NCBI RefSeq assembly: GCF_000719775.1
Contig: NZ_JOHR01000006.1
Location: 372,001-436,000 of the forward strand
DNA length: 64,000 nucleotides
Direction: 5' to 3'
Source: Streptomyces sp. NRRL F-5135
GTDB lineage: Bacteria; Actinomycetota; Actinomycetes; Streptomycetales; Streptomycetaceae
Below the pieces are notes generated by a model. The model was not told the origin of the DNA, searched no databases, and saw nothing but the letters and a program-made list of their open reading frames with translations. Position 1 is the first letter of the stretch. Each line of letters opens with the position of its first letter. This document shows, in pieces, positions 26,949-36,173 of this stretch. The position numbers were made by a program, and so were the translations under genes.

Positions 26949-27146
26949 GCCCCCATGCAACCCGATGGCACCGACAATCAGCGAATCCACCCACCGCGGC
27001 AGAAGGCTCGCGAAGAGCGCGCCCGCCCCACACAAGCCGAGAGCGTTCGAGGCCGATCGCTCGGCCCTGGAATCCCCTCAACCGACTCGTTTACCCAGGT
27101 CAGGACTGCACTTCCGCCTGGAATTGGAATGCCGTCCCAGTTCCGT

Positions 27147-28940
27147 AGCCCGGAGCGGCTGAACAACCCGGACTTCCGCGACCAGGTCCTGCCCCGGCTC
27201 GCGGCGGCGACCGGATTGCTGGTGGTCGACGAGGCGCACTGCATCTCGGACTGGGGCCATGATTTCCGGCCCGACTACCGGCGGCTGCGCACCATGCTCG
27301 CGGAGCTGCCGTCGGGCGTCCCTGTCCTCACCACCACGGCGACGGCGAACGCGCGGGTGACGGCCGACGTCGCCGAGCAGCTCGGGACGGGCGCGGGCAC
27401 GGACGCGCTGGTGCTGCGCGGGCCGCTGGACCGGGAGAGCCTCAGTCTCCATGTGCTCCGGCTGCCCGACGCGGCACACCGGCTGGCCTGGCTGGCCGAT
27501 CACCTCGGCGAGCTGCCCGGCTCCGGCATCATCTACACCCTGACGGTCGCGGCGGCGGAGGAGGTCACCGCGTACCTGCGCCAGTGCGGGCACACCGTCG
27601 CCCCGTACACGGGCCGTACGGAGAACGCGGACCGTCAGCAGGCCGAGGACGATCTGCTGGCCAACAGGGTCAAGGCCCTGGTGGCCACCTCCGCGCTCGG
27701 CATGGGATTCGACAAGCCCGACCTCGGTTTCGTGGTCCATCTCGGGTCGCCCTCCTCCCCCATCGCCTATTACCAGCAGGTGGGCCGCGCCGGGCGCGGG
27801 GTGGAGCACGCGGAGGTGCTGTTGCTGCCCGGCGCGGAGGACGAGGCCATCTGGCGGTACTTCGCCTCGGTGGCGTTCCCGCCCGAAGAGCTGGTCCGCC
27901 GCACCCTCGACGTGCTGGGGAACAGCGACCGGCCACTGTCCCTGCCCGCCCTGGAACCGCTGGTCGAGCTGCGGCGCACCCGCCTGGAGACCATGCTCAA
28001 GGTGCTCGACGTGGACGGCGCGGTGCGCCGGGTGAAGGGCGGCTGGACTGCCACGGGGGCGCCGTGGGTGTACGACGCGGAGCGGTACGCCTGGGTGGCG
28101 CGGCAGCGGGAGGCCGAACAGCAGTCGATGCGCGACTACGCCGGGGCCACCGGCTGCCGGATGGAGTTCCTGCGCCGGCAACTGGACGACGAGGAGGCCG
28201 CCCCGTGCGGACGGTGTGACAACTGTGCGGGGCCGCGGTTCGAGACGAAGGTGACCGGCGCCGCTCTGGACGCGGCGCGCGGGGAGCTGGGCAGGCCCGG
28301 TGTGGAGGTGGCGCCGCGCACGATGTGGCCGACCGGGCTCGCCTCGGTCGGTGTCGGTCTCAAGGGGCGCATCCCGGAGGGGGAACGGTCCTTCGCGGGC
28401 CGGGCCCTGGGGCGCCTGTCCGACATCGGCTGGGGGAACCGGCTCCGCCCGCTGCTGACGGAGCGGTTGCCGTCGGCCGCTGCGGGTCCGGTGCCCGACG
28501 ATGTCGCCGATGCCGTGGTGCGAGTGCTCGCGGACTGGGCGAAGGGCCCCGGCGGCTGGGCGTCGGGGGCGCCCGACGCACCGCCCCGGCCGGCCGGTGT
28601 GGTCACGATGGCCTCACGCGGCAGGCCTCGGCTGGTGGCCTCGCTCGGCGGCAGGATCGCCGAGGTCGGCCGGATGCCCCTGCTGGGCACGGTCACGTAC
28701 GCCCCGGAGGCGGAGGGCGCCCGGCCGTCCCGTACGAACAGCGCCCAGCGGGTGCGGGCCCTGCACGAAACACTGACCGTGCCGGCGGAGCTGGCGGACG
28801 CGGTCGCGTCGGCCGGTGGCCCCGTCCTGCTCGTCGACGACCTCGCCGACAGCGGGTGGACCCTGGTGGTGGCCGCCCGGCTGCTGCGCAGGGCCGGCGC
28901 GCAGGGGGTGTTTCCACTGGTCCTCGCCGTTCAGGGGTGA
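27147..28940 (+). pseudogene. recQ: 3' part of the native recQ, Walker A region missing
   Basis: From 27147 the frame reads SPERLNNPDFRDQVLPRLAA and continues to the end of a RecQ-PRTase protein: VVDEAHC, QQVGRAGRG, the zinc site (PCGRCDNC) and VLLVDDLADSGWT. Compared with the complete copy, residues before about 127, including Walker A, are absent. An in-frame ATG at 27129 could allow a 603-residue product, but without motif I it could not hydrolyse ATP. Its first 15 codons survive at 18097. The two recQ copies are close homologues in opposite orientation, about 590 bases apart at their matching ends. Confidence 0.85.
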
Positions 28941-29155
28941 CAGGAGTCGACGGCAGGGACACGGCGTGCGGGGATATACACAGCATCGGCGGGCATTTCA
29001 GGCGCCCGTGCCAATTGCTCGTTGCCGCACGCCCGTGCGACAGCGAGAATTGAAAGCGTCCCCGTACGGTCCGGCAGCGCCCGTTGGCGCCGGGCCGCGG
29101 CGCGCCCACTACCGCCTCTGCCCACCCGGTGGGCGCGTATGCGAAGGGAGGACCA

Positions 29156-29785
29156 TTGACCTTCGGATCCGCTCCGTCCGCGTCCACGTCGATCAGCGCG
29201 GGGGCACGTTCCGTCAGCCACCCCACCAGGATGCTGGAACCCGCCGAATGGGCAGCCGCGGGAATTCCCCTGCTGCGCAACCCGCGTGAGGTCGTCAGTG
29301 GCCTGCACAGCCGGCACGAGCCCCTCGTGGGTACCGTCGTCGTGGCCGTCCTCGATCACGAGGAACGGCTCGCGGCCAGCGCCTCGTTCGTGCCGCGCGC
29401 CGCCCAAGTGGACGGCTGGGACTACCGCAACGCGCTGCTGGCCCACCTGCGCCGGGTCATCCCGCACGATCTGCGCCGTCGCACGCCCGTACGCACCGCC
29501 GTCCTGCTCTTCTGCCGCGACGGCGACGAACGGTGGACGCCCCAGGACGGGGCCTGGATGTGGGGGCTGCGGGACGCCTGCACCCTGCACGGTCTGCGCT
29601 GCGGCGCGTACCTCGTCCTCACCGGGGGCGGCTGGCAGGTGCTGGGCGAGGGCCGTGGGGGCCGTCGCCCCCACTCCGCCTCCCCGCCCGCCGCGCTGTC
29701 GGAGTCGGTGGCCGAACCCGGCCCCGCTCCACCGGGCGGCGGTGGCACCGCCGTGGAGATGCTGCGCCGCACGGCCGCCCGCTGA
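29156..29785 (+). CDS. Conserved actinobacterial protein, unknown function
   Basis: A 209-residue protein with a TTG start at 29156, chosen because GGGAGG lies five bases upstream; the longer frame from 29084 has no ribosome site. The core (about 30-160) includes LEPAEWAAAGIPLLRNPREV, VVVAVLDHEERLAASASFVP, and WTPQDGAWMWGLRDACTLHG, and then a disordered Gly/Pro/Ser tail. It has no signal or membrane segment and no motif I can tie to a reaction. It follows recQ by about 215 bases and is divergent from nothing nearby; the same neighbour order is usual in streptomycetes. Confidence 0.75.
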   Translation: MTFGSAPSASTSISAGARSVSHPTRMLEPAEWAAAGIPLLRNPREVVSGLHSRHEPLVGTVVVAVLDHEERLAASASFVPRAAQVDGWDYRNALLAHLRRVIPHDLRRRTPVRTAVLLFCRDGDERWTPQDGAWMWGLRDACTLHGLRCGAYLVLTGGGWQVLGEGRGGRRPHSASPPAALSESVAEPGPAPPGGGGTAVEMLRRTAAR

Positions 29786-29906
29786 GCGCCCGGACGACGG
29801 AGCCGCGCACCGAGTCCGGCGACGACCGGTCGCCCGGCGAACGCGCGGCGGACCCGGCCACCCGGTAGGGGCGGCCGGGACACGGCCGGCACGGCCGGGC
29901 GTCGCC

Positions 29907-30584
29907 TCAGCCGCCCGCGCCGAGCACGTCCCGCACACGCTGGGCGTCACCGCCGCACACGACGAGCAGCGCACCCGCTCGTTCCCGGGCCAGGCGCAGC
30001 ACCTGGGAAAGGGTGTCGGCGCCGCCGTTGACCGCGACCACCACGACGGGACGGGGCCGCGCACGGGCGACCGCGGCCGCACCGGCGAAGAACACGTCGT
30101 CCCCGGCGTCGTGCTGGGCCCAGTAGGAGGCCTCGCCGAACGACAGCTCGTGCTTGGCCCACGGGTGCTGTTCCCCGGTGGTGAGAACGAGGATGTCGCC
30201 CGGCGCGCGACCGGAGTCGAGCAGCAGGTCGACGGCCTCCTCGGCCGCCCCGAGAGCAGCGTCGGCAGAGGCGGGGATCAGCTGGATCTGCGGGCCGGAC
30301 GACCCGGGCGCCGAGGAGGCGGAGGACGCCGAGGAGGAGGGAGCGGCGGATCCGGGAGCCTGGGGCTTCCCGGCGGAGTTGTGCGAGCGCTGCGCCGGCG
30401 GCGCGGGCCTCGCGGGACCGGGCCCCGGACGGCCGGGGCGCGGTGCGGCCGCGGAGCGCGGCCCGGGGACGGGTCGCGGACCGGGGACAGGTCGAGGGGT
30501 CGGCGCCGTACGGCCGCTGGCCGGCGTGGCGCTGGAACCCTGGGCTCTCTCGTGAATCTGAGGCTCCTGAGGGATGAGAGGCAT
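29907..30584 (-). CDS. Conserved actinobacterial protein with disordered N-terminus
   Basis: A 225-residue protein from ATG 30584 (MPLIPQEPQIHERAQG). Residues 15-105 are Pro/Ala/Gly/Ser-rich with PRPVPGPRPVPGPR repeats and are probably disordered. The folded C-terminal part has PQIQLIPASADAALGAAEEA, DILVLTTGEQHPWAKHELSF, DDVFFAGAAAVARARPRPVV and a final GALLVVCGGD. The pattern of hydrophobic strands suggests an alpha/beta fold. No function is known to me. It lies directly downstream of rnhB on the same strand (about 150 bases). Confidence 0.75.
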   Translation of the reverse strand: MPLIPQEPQIHERAQGSSATPASGRTAPTPRPVPGPRPVPGPRSAAAPRPGRPGPGPARPAPPAQRSHNSAGKPQAPGSAAPSSSASSASSAPGSSGPQIQLIPASADAALGAAEEAVDLLLDSGRAPGDILVLTTGEQHPWAKHELSFGEASYWAQHDAGDDVFFAGAAAVARARPRPVVVVAVNGGADTLSQVLRLARERAGALLVVCGGDAQRVRDVLGAGG

Positions 30585-30735
30585 GGCTGGTTGTCTATCA
30601 AACACCGGTGCGAAAAGCATCGGTTGGATTCGGTTCGTGGGCGTATTCACACCCACCTGCCTGCCGCACCGGAAAGGCACGCAGGCCGTACGTTTCACCG
30701 GCGCCCCCCGTATGGAGGCCGCCGCGCTCGAAGGG

Positions 30736-31446
30736 TCAGAAATCGAAGCCGAGTTGGCCCCCGCTTTCCAGCTCGGCGGCCTCGTCGGAGATCCGGACCT
30801 TCTTCAGGTGCCGCCACTGGGGCAGCGCGTCCATGTAAGCCCACGACAGCCGGTGGTGCGCCGTAGGGCCCCACTCCCTCAAGGCCGCCTTGTGCACCGG
30901 CGAGGGATAGCCGGCATTGGCCTCGAAGGCGAAGGGGACGTAGGCGGCGGCTCCCGCGCCCAGTTCGGCCATCATCGCGTCCCTGCGCACCTTGGCGAGC
31001 ACCGAGGCGGCCGCCACCGAGACACAGGACTGGTCGCCCTTGATGACCGTACGCACCCGCCAGGGCCCTCCGAGATAGTCGTACTTGCCGTCCAGGATCA
31101 CCGCGTCGGGCCGTACCGGCAGCGCCTCGAGGGCACGTACGGCGGCCAGCCTGAGCGCCGCGGTCATCCCGAAGTCGTCGATCTCCTCCGGGGAGGCGTG
31201 CCCGAAGGCGTGGGAGGTGACCCATCCCGCCAGCTCACCGGCCAGCTCCGTGCGGCGCTTTACGGTGAGCAGTTTGGAGTCGGTGAGACCGACCGGAGGT
31301 CTGCGCAGTCCGGTGACGGCCGCGCACACCGTGACCGGCCCCGCCCACGCTCCCCGTCCGACTTCGTCGACGCCGGCGATGATTCTGGCATCCGTCGTGG
31401 CGCGGAGCGAGCGCTCAACAGTGTGCGTGGGTGGTTCGTACGGCAT
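30736..31446 (-). CDS. rnhB: Ribonuclease HII
   Basis: This enzyme removes RNA from RNA-DNA hybrids, including single misincorporated ribonucleotides. It has 236 residues from ATG 31446 ([14 protein letters not shown]). Catalytic carboxylates are seen in [13 protein letters not shown] (Asp-Glu), DAVILDG and DDFGM. The family motifs [19 protein letters not shown] and the GYPSPVH motif that senses the RNA-DNA junction are also present. Length is normal for the family. Together with nrdJ and recQ it forms part of a conserved DNA-maintenance neighbourhood. Confidence 0.95.
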   Translation of the reverse strand: MPYEPPTHTVERSLRATTDARIIAGVDEVGRGAWAGPVTVCAAVTGLRRPPVGLTDSKLLTVKRRTELAGELAGWVTSHAFGHASPEEIDDFGMTAALRLAAVRALEALPVRPDAVILDGKYDYLGGPWRVRTVIKGDQSCVSVAAASVLAKVRRDAMMAELGAGAAAYVPFAFEANAGYPSPVHKAALREWGPTAHHRLSWAYMDALPQWRHLKKVRISDEAAELESGGQLGFDF

Positions 31447-31586
31447 GGCACCAGCAAGATTACGCCGCCCGAACCCGGCGCGACAGACCGGGTACCGCAC
31501 GCGGCTCGGGAACGTGGTTCGGTGACGGGATATCGGCGTCTTACGCGCGCGAAGCCCGGTTCCGGACCGCCCTCGGTCCGGGCGCG

Positions 31587-31622
31587 CACCCCGTCGGCCG
31601 GCCGAGGCCCGCCGACGGGGTG
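31587..31622 (-). terminator. Hairpin after the DUF4153-type gene
   Basis: CACCCCGTCGGC (31587-31598) and GCCGACGGGGTG (31611-31622) make a perfect 12-bp stem with a 12-base loop, just downstream of the leftward membrane protein and upstream of rnhB. Confidence 0.7.
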
Positions 31623-31626
31623 CCGG

Positions 31627-33360
31627 TCAGCCGGTCGGGCCGGGTTCGCCCTCGTACGGCATGCTCCTGCCCCGTTCGGCGCAGGACGCCGTGACATCGG
31701 GTTCGCGCAGCGCGAGTATCTCCCGTGCCCGGTGCTCGGCCCAGCTCGTCGCGTACCACGGCTCGTCCTCGCCGCCCAGGTTCCGCTCGATGCCGAGCAG
31801 GGCGCACGAGCGCAGCGGCTCGGGCAGCCGGTCCAGCGCGGGCACCGCGTCGGCGGACAGCTGCTGGAAGTAACCGACGTCGATCTTCCGCTGCTGTTCG
31901 TAGAGCCGGACGTTGCGCTCCGCGACGAGCGCGTCGGGCGAGAGCAGCCCGTACACGAGAACGGAGGCGGCGGCGCTCGCCGCGACGGCACGCGGCAGCC
32001 ACCGTCCGCCGACGGCCCCGGCGACCATCACCAGGACGATCACCACGCCGAGCCAGAGCTCCACCGCCGCCACCGAGATCCGCAGCCGGGTCAGCCCGTA
32101 GGCGTCGACGTACAGATCCATGCGGCGCAGTGCGGAGGCGACCACGACGAGCGCCAGCGCGCACAGGACGCCCAGCACGGTACGGACCAGGGTGCGGTCG
32201 CGCCGACCGCCGCGCGGCGCCCAGCGCCCGGCGAGAGCGATGACGACGAGAACGAGGAACGTGACCCACAGCAACTGCCAGAAACCCTGGCGCGCGTACT
32301 CGGCGCGGCTGAGACCGGTCCGGGCCAGGACCTCGTCGTACCCGCCCAGGAGCACGGCGAGCTGCACGGCGATGAAGGCGGCGAAGAGAAGGTTGAGGAC
32401 GATCAGCGGCAGCGCCCACTCCACTCTCCCGCGCGCCCGTCCCGGCGCCAGGGCGAGACGGTCCCAGCGCAGGGGGGCCGCCGCCGTGCGCGCGGCGGCG
32501 AGTGCGCCGCCGAGCCCGACCGCGAACATCAGGAAGCGCCAGGGCCCCTCCACGACCGGGACAACGGGGGTCAGGGCGCCGAGCAGATCGGCGAACGCGG
32601 CGTCGGCCGCCGAGAAGAGCGCGCCGAAGACGATCAGCAGGACCGCGGCGACGGCGACCGTACGCAGAACGGGCATCCAGCGGCCCCGCGATCCCTCCAT
32701 GCGGGCGCGCAGACCGTGCCAGCCCCAGGCGACGCCCGGGCCGACCGCCCCGATCAGGCCCAACGGGGCGAACACGAGCCCCGCCCAGGTGCGGCTGCCG
32801 TGCAGGGCCAGCGCTCCGAGCGCGAGGGCGGAGACGACCGCGAGGAAGGTGGGCAGTCCGCCGTCCCGCAGGGCGGGCACCGCGAGGAGGGCCGGTCCGC
32901 CCACGGCCCACACCAGGGTCCAGGGGCGCGGTCGGCGGCCGGCCGCGCGGGCCGCGAAGCAGGCGGCGAGGGCGGCCGGGGCCGCCACGATCAGCAGGTT
33001 CAGCCCCGCGCCGTCGGTCAGGAGCAGGGCACCGAGCAGGGCGGTCGCCAGGACCGACCAGAGCGTGGCGGGGCGGATCCGGGCCGGGGCGGCGGCGCCG
33101 ACCGTGACGGCCCAGGCGGGGGGTCCGGGCGACGCGGGCTGCCACTGCCGCCAGTCGGGCGCCGCGGTGGGCCCCCGGCGGGCCGGAGGCGCCCCGCCGG
33201 GGGACGGCCCGGGTGAGGGCTCCGGCCCCGGTTCCGGCCTCGCCTGCGAACCCGGTCCGGGTTCCGGCCTCGGCTCCGGCTCCGGGCCCGGGTCCGGTTT
33301 CCTCTCCTGCGCCGGTTCCGGCTCCGGTCCCGGCGCGGGCTCGGTCGGTCTGCCTGTCAT
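31627..33360 (-). CDS. DUF4153/DUF4173-type polytopic membrane protein
   Basis: A 577-residue membrane protein starting at ATG 33360 (MTGRPTEPAPG; SD GGGGAGGGGACCC). Residues 5-60 are a Pro/Glu/Gly repeat tract (PEPEPRPEPGPG). About twelve hydrophobic helices follow, including LWSVLATALLGALLL, FGALFSAADAAFADLLGAL, and MDLYVDAYGLTRLRISVAAV; the latter is the conserved element of the DUF4153/DUF4173 family. The C-terminal soluble segment (about 490-577, VRLYEQQRKIDVGYFQQLS) faces one side of the membrane. Function is unknown; no partner gene is obvious. Confidence 0.85.
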   Translation of the reverse strand: MTGRPTEPAPGPEPEPAQERKPDPGPEPEPRPEPGPGSQARPEPGPEPSPGPSPGGAPPARRGPTAAPDWRQWQPASPGPPAWAVTVGAAAPARIRPATLWSVLATALLGALLLTDGAGLNLLIVAAPAALAACFAARAAGRRPRPWTLVWAVGGPALLAVPALRDGGLPTFLAVVSALALGALALHGSRTWAGLVFAPLGLIGAVGPGVAWGWHGLRARMEGSRGRWMPVLRTVAVAAVLLIVFGALFSAADAAFADLLGALTPVVPVVEGPWRFLMFAVGLGGALAAARTAAAPLRWDRLALAPGRARGRVEWALPLIVLNLLFAAFIAVQLAVLLGGYDEVLARTGLSRAEYARQGFWQLLWVTFLVLVVIALAGRWAPRGGRRDRTLVRTVLGVLCALALVVVASALRRMDLYVDAYGLTRLRISVAAVELWLGVVIVLVMVAGAVGGRWLPRAVAASAAASVLVYGLLSPDALVAERNVRLYEQQRKIDVGYFQQLSADAVPALDRLPEPLRSCALLGIERNLGGEDEPWYATSWAEHRAREILALREPDVTASCAERGRSMPYEGEPGPTG

Positions 33361-33526
33361 GGGTCCCCTCCCCGGCCCGGTCCCGTACGGCGGCGACGCG
33401 GCACGCCGGGACCGGACATCTCGGTGACACATGCCCGTCAAGATCATCAGGGCGTGGGCCGAAAGGCTAACCGGGGGGATCCGGACATCAGTTCGCCCGC
33501 CAGGGAGTGTGGCAGGACCGTGACAT

Positions 33527-33555
33527 CCCGCCGCGCCGTCTCGCGGCGCGGCGGG
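33527..33555 (-). terminator. Hairpin after the ADP-ribosylglycohydrolase gene
   Basis: CCCGCCGCGCCG and CGGCGCGGCGGG form a perfect 12-bp stem with a 5-base loop, about 45 bases downstream of the leftward glycohydrolase stop. Confidence 0.75.
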
Positions 33556-33601
33556 CCGGCAGAAATCCCGCGACACGCCGGTAGGCGTGCCAGCAGCCGT
33601 G

Positions 33602-34594
33602 TCAGGGGGACGGCACGGTGGGCACCCAGTCCGGCGGCTCTTCCGTTCGTTCCCGCCAGAGCGCCGGAGGCGCCCCGGCGTCCGCCGCCGCGAGCACTCC
33701 CCCGACGATCGCGCAGGTGGTGTCCACGTCACCGCCCACCTGGGCCGTCGTCCAGAAAGCACGCTCGAAGTCGCCTAGCGCACGCGCCGCGGACCAGAGC
33801 GCGAAGGGAACGGTGTCGTGCGCCGTGGTGCGCCGCCCGCAGCCGAGGACGGCCGCCACGGTGGCCGCGTCGTCGTAGTCCAGCATGTCCCGCGCCCGGC
33901 GCAGTCCCGCGCCGACGGCGGTGCGCGGCAGCAGTGCCACCACCGCGTCCAGCAGTGCCTCGGCCCCGCCGACCGGGTCCGTCGGCCCCGGCGTGTCCGG
34001 TCCGGCCGCCACCAGCGCCGCGGCCGCCGCCACGGCCATGGCGCCCGCCACGGCCTCGGGGTGCTGGTGCGTGGTGTACGCGGAGATCTCGGCCTGGTGC
34101 GCGGCCTGCTCCGGTTCGCCCGCGTACCAGGCGCCGAGCGGGGCGATCCGCATCGCGGCCCCGTTGCCCCAGGAGCCCTGCCCGTTGAAGAGTCCGGCGG
34201 CCAGTTCCCGCCAGTCACCGCCTTCCCGGACCAGTCGGAGCATCCGGTTCACGGCGGGCCCGTAACCACGGTCGAAGTCGTGGCGCTCGGCGAAGGACCG
34301 CGCCAGCGCGTCCTGGTCGATCCGGCCGTGCGTGGCCAGGACCGCCACGACCGAGGCGGCCATCTCGGTGTCGTCGGTCCACTGCCAGGGCCCGGGCGGG
34401 AGCTCCCGCCGCTTGAGGTACGGAAGGTTCGACGGGACGAAGAACTGGGAGCCCAGGGCGTCTCCGACGGAGAGCCCCCGCAGACTGGCCAGGGCCCGGC
34501 CCAGGCGCCGGCCGGGCACGCCCGCCGTATCGGTGGGGGCGGAGGCGGGGAGGTCTTCCCGCGGGTTCCGGTCAGGTGTGTGGTCAACGGTCAT
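33602..34594 (-). CDS. ADP-ribosylglycohydrolase family protein
   Basis: A 330-residue protein from ATG 34594. It carries the binuclear-metal residues of the DraG/ARH family: SVGDALGSQ near the start, WTDDTEMAASV (the TDDT motif), GNGAAMRIAPLG, and the C-terminal AQVGGDVDTTCAIVGG. All ligands seem present, so it is probably an active hydrolase of ADP-ribose linked to protein or small molecules. It is 12 bases downstream of the histidine phosphatase gene on the same strand, so the two are likely co-transcribed. The partner ADP-ribosyltransferase is not in the window. Confidence 0.92.
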   Translation of the reverse strand: MTVDHTPDRNPREDLPASAPTDTAGVPGRRLGRALASLRGLSVGDALGSQFFVPSNLPYLKRRELPPGPWQWTDDTEMAASVVAVLATHGRIDQDALARSFAERHDFDRGYGPAVNRMLRLVREGGDWRELAAGLFNGQGSWGNGAAMRIAPLGAWYAGEPEQAAHQAEISAYTTHQHPEAVAGAMAVAAAAALVAAGPDTPGPTDPVGGAEALLDAVVALLPRTAVGAGLRRARDMLDYDDAATVAAVLGCGRRTTAHDTVPFALWSAARALGDFERAFWTTAQVGGDVDTTCAIVGGVLAAADAGAPPALWRERTEEPPDWVPTVPSP

Positions 34595-34606
34595 CGCGAT
34601 GTCACC

Positions 34607-35266
34607 CTATCCAGTGGGACCGTACGGTTCGGGAACGCGCCAGCGCTCGAACGGCCTGTCCAAGGTGTACCTGTCGTCCGGGCCGAGCTCCAGGACCCGG
34701 GTCTCCCCGTTGCCGGGGTTGGACAGCGACTCGAACTCCGCCACCGTCCAGTGGAACCACCGCATACAGAACAGCCGCATGGTCAGGCCGTGCGTCACCA
34801 GGAGGACGTTCTCGGGTGCGCCGGGCTCCCCGAAGCTCCGGTGGAGGGACTCCAGGAAGGCGCTGACCCGGTCGTACACGTCGGCGCCCGACTCCCCTTG
34901 GGCGAAGCGGTAGAAGAAGTGCCCGTAGGCGTCGCGGTACGCCTTCTGGAGCCGTACGTCCTCCCGGTCCTGCCAGTTCCCCCAGTCCTGTTCCCGGAGC
35001 CGCGGCTCCTCCCGCACCCGTACGAGTTCCGGATCGAGGGCGAACGCCCGCAGCGTCTCGTGGGCGCGGCGGTAGGGGGACACGTACACGCTCACGCGCT
35101 CCCGTCCGAACAGCTCCCGCAGCCGCGTACCGGTCCGCTCCGCCTGCCGGCGGCCCGTCTCGGTCAGTCTCAGGGCATGGTCGGGCTCGCGTTCGTACAC
35201 CGAGTCGTCTGCGTTGCCCTCCGACTCGCCGTGCCGGACGAGAACGATGCGTCGCGGTCGTGCCAT
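34607..35266 (-). CDS. Histidine phosphatase superfamily protein
   Basis: A 219-residue cytosolic enzyme of the phosphoglycerate-mutase-like branch, starting at ATG 35266 (MARPRRIVLVRHGESEGN). The RHG motif supplies the phosphoryl-accepting His. The second catalytic His lies in VLLVTHGLTMRLF; the Arg and Glu expected near SPYRRAHET and FAQGESG are present. The substrate is unknown; small phosphoesters such as sugar phosphates are usual. It precedes the ADP-ribosylglycohydrolase gene by 12 bases in a likely two-gene operon. Confidence 0.92.
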   Translation of the reverse strand: MARPRRIVLVRHGESEGNADDSVYEREPDHALRLTETGRRQAERTGTRLRELFGRERVSVYVSPYRRAHETLRAFALDPELVRVREEPRLREQDWGNWQDREDVRLQKAYRDAYGHFFYRFAQGESGADVYDRVSAFLESLHRSFGEPGAPENVLLVTHGLTMRLFCMRWFHWTVAEFESLSNPGNGETRVLELGPDDRYTLDRPFERWRVPEPYGPTG

Positions 35267-35332
35267 GCCTCAGACCCTAGGCCAACCCCGGGCCCTGTCC
35301 CTCCCGGCACCGGGACAGCCGGGTGACACGCG

Positions 35333-35938
35333 TCAGACCGTCCAGGACGACTCAAGATCGACGATGTCACCCGCCAGGGCCGCCACGTCCGCGGCCGTCT
35401 GCGCGCGCAGCGTCAGCCGTTCCACCCGTTCGACCCGGTACTTCCCGTGCTCGGCCGCCGACTGCCACATGGACAGCACGATGAACTCGTGGCCGGGCGC
35501 CTCTCCGAACAGTCCGCGCACCATCCCCGGCGAGCCGGCCATCGCGGGGTTCCAGACCTTCTCCTGCATCAGGGCGAAGTGCTCCACCCGGTCCTCGTGC
35601 ACCTTGCAGTGCGCGACCCGGACCACGTCCGCGTCGGTGAACCGCGGCTCGAAGCCGGTCTTCACGTCGAAGCGGTGGTCGAACAGCCTGGCCTGCGTGT
35701 CCTTGTGCGTGCCGGACTGCGCCGCGGCGAGGCGGTCGTGCGAGCGCGCCATGAAGGAGTCGTAGAACGCGCGGCTCTCCCAGAAGGAGAAGACGTGCGC
35801 GACATCCGGCCGGGTCCTGCTCCAGCCCCCGCTCTGCCCCCGGAACCCCGGCTCACCGAGCAACCCCGCCCATTTCCGCTGCCCGCGCTCGAACCCTCGT
35901 CGGTCGATCACGGTGCAGCGAATCCACTTGACCAGCAC
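35333..35938 (-). CDS. YdbC-like (DUF4937, ABM-fold) protein
   Basis: A 201-residue protein from ATG 35938 (MLVKWIRCTVIDRRGFERGQ). Two similar ferredoxin-like halves are visible. The first is CTVIDRRGFERGQRKW to HVFSFWESRAFYDSFM, and the second RVAHCKVHEDRVEHFALMQE to FIVLSMWQSAAEHGKYR. This is the dimeric ABM fold seen in Bacillus YdbC (DUF4937). Such proteins range from monooxygenases to heme-binding or non-catalytic roles; no cofactor residues can be named here. Confidence 0.8.
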   Translation of the reverse strand: MLVKWIRCTVIDRRGFERGQRKWAGLLGEPGFRGQSGGWSRTRPDVAHVFSFWESRAFYDSFMARSHDRLAAAQSGTHKDTQARLFDHRFDVKTGFEPRFTDADVVRVAHCKVHEDRVEHFALMQEKVWNPAMAGSPGMVRGLFGEAPGHEFIVLSMWQSAAEHGKYRVERVERLTLRAQTAADVAALAGDIVDLESSWTV

Positions 35939-35963
35939 CGCGCCATCGTACGGGGCGCGAGGT

Positions 35964-36034
35964 GGCGTCCGTCACGCTCGTGCGCCGGCGTGCGTCACGC
36001 GCGTACGGCCGGCGTCCGTCACACTCGTACGTCC
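35964..36034. repeat. Three tandem repeats of 23-24 bp upstream of terD
   Basis: Units begin at 35964, 35987 and 36011. All follow GGCGTCCGTCACGCTCGTGC with small changes; the conserved core is CGTCAC, then an ACGCGCGTACG-like segment. They lie 140-210 bases before the TerD-family start and right behind the start of the YdbC-like gene. This suits an array of operator sites. They are not CRISPR-like because there are no spacers. Confidence 0.7.
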
Positions 36035-36173
36035 GGATCGCCGCCCCCGACCGGACGGGTGTCCGGCCGTCCCCGGCCAACCGCCCCGGCCGGCAAGCGC
36101 GTTGTCGGTGGAGCCGTCTAGCCTTGCGTACGAGGCTCGGGGATCCGGCCCCGGTTCCGAGGAGGGAAAAGTC

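Larger units (their letters stand above)
18142..27146. mobile_element. Genomic island of about 9.0 kb inserted in recQ
   Basis: The boundaries are where the native recQ reading frame breaks (after 18141) and resumes (from 27147). About 110 recQ codons (roughly 16-126) are missing, so insertion came with a deletion. The cargo is a truncated unknown gene, a membrane protein, a serine recombinase (frameshifted), an alpha/beta hydrolase, a small unknown gene, a broken CoiA-like gene, a PD-(D/Q)xK-like gene of lower GC, and a complete recQ homologue. No long direct repeat flanks it; only TCCG occurs at both junctions. No tRNA or large integrase is present, so it may be a decayed element or a recombination-derived islet. 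Confidence 0.7.
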
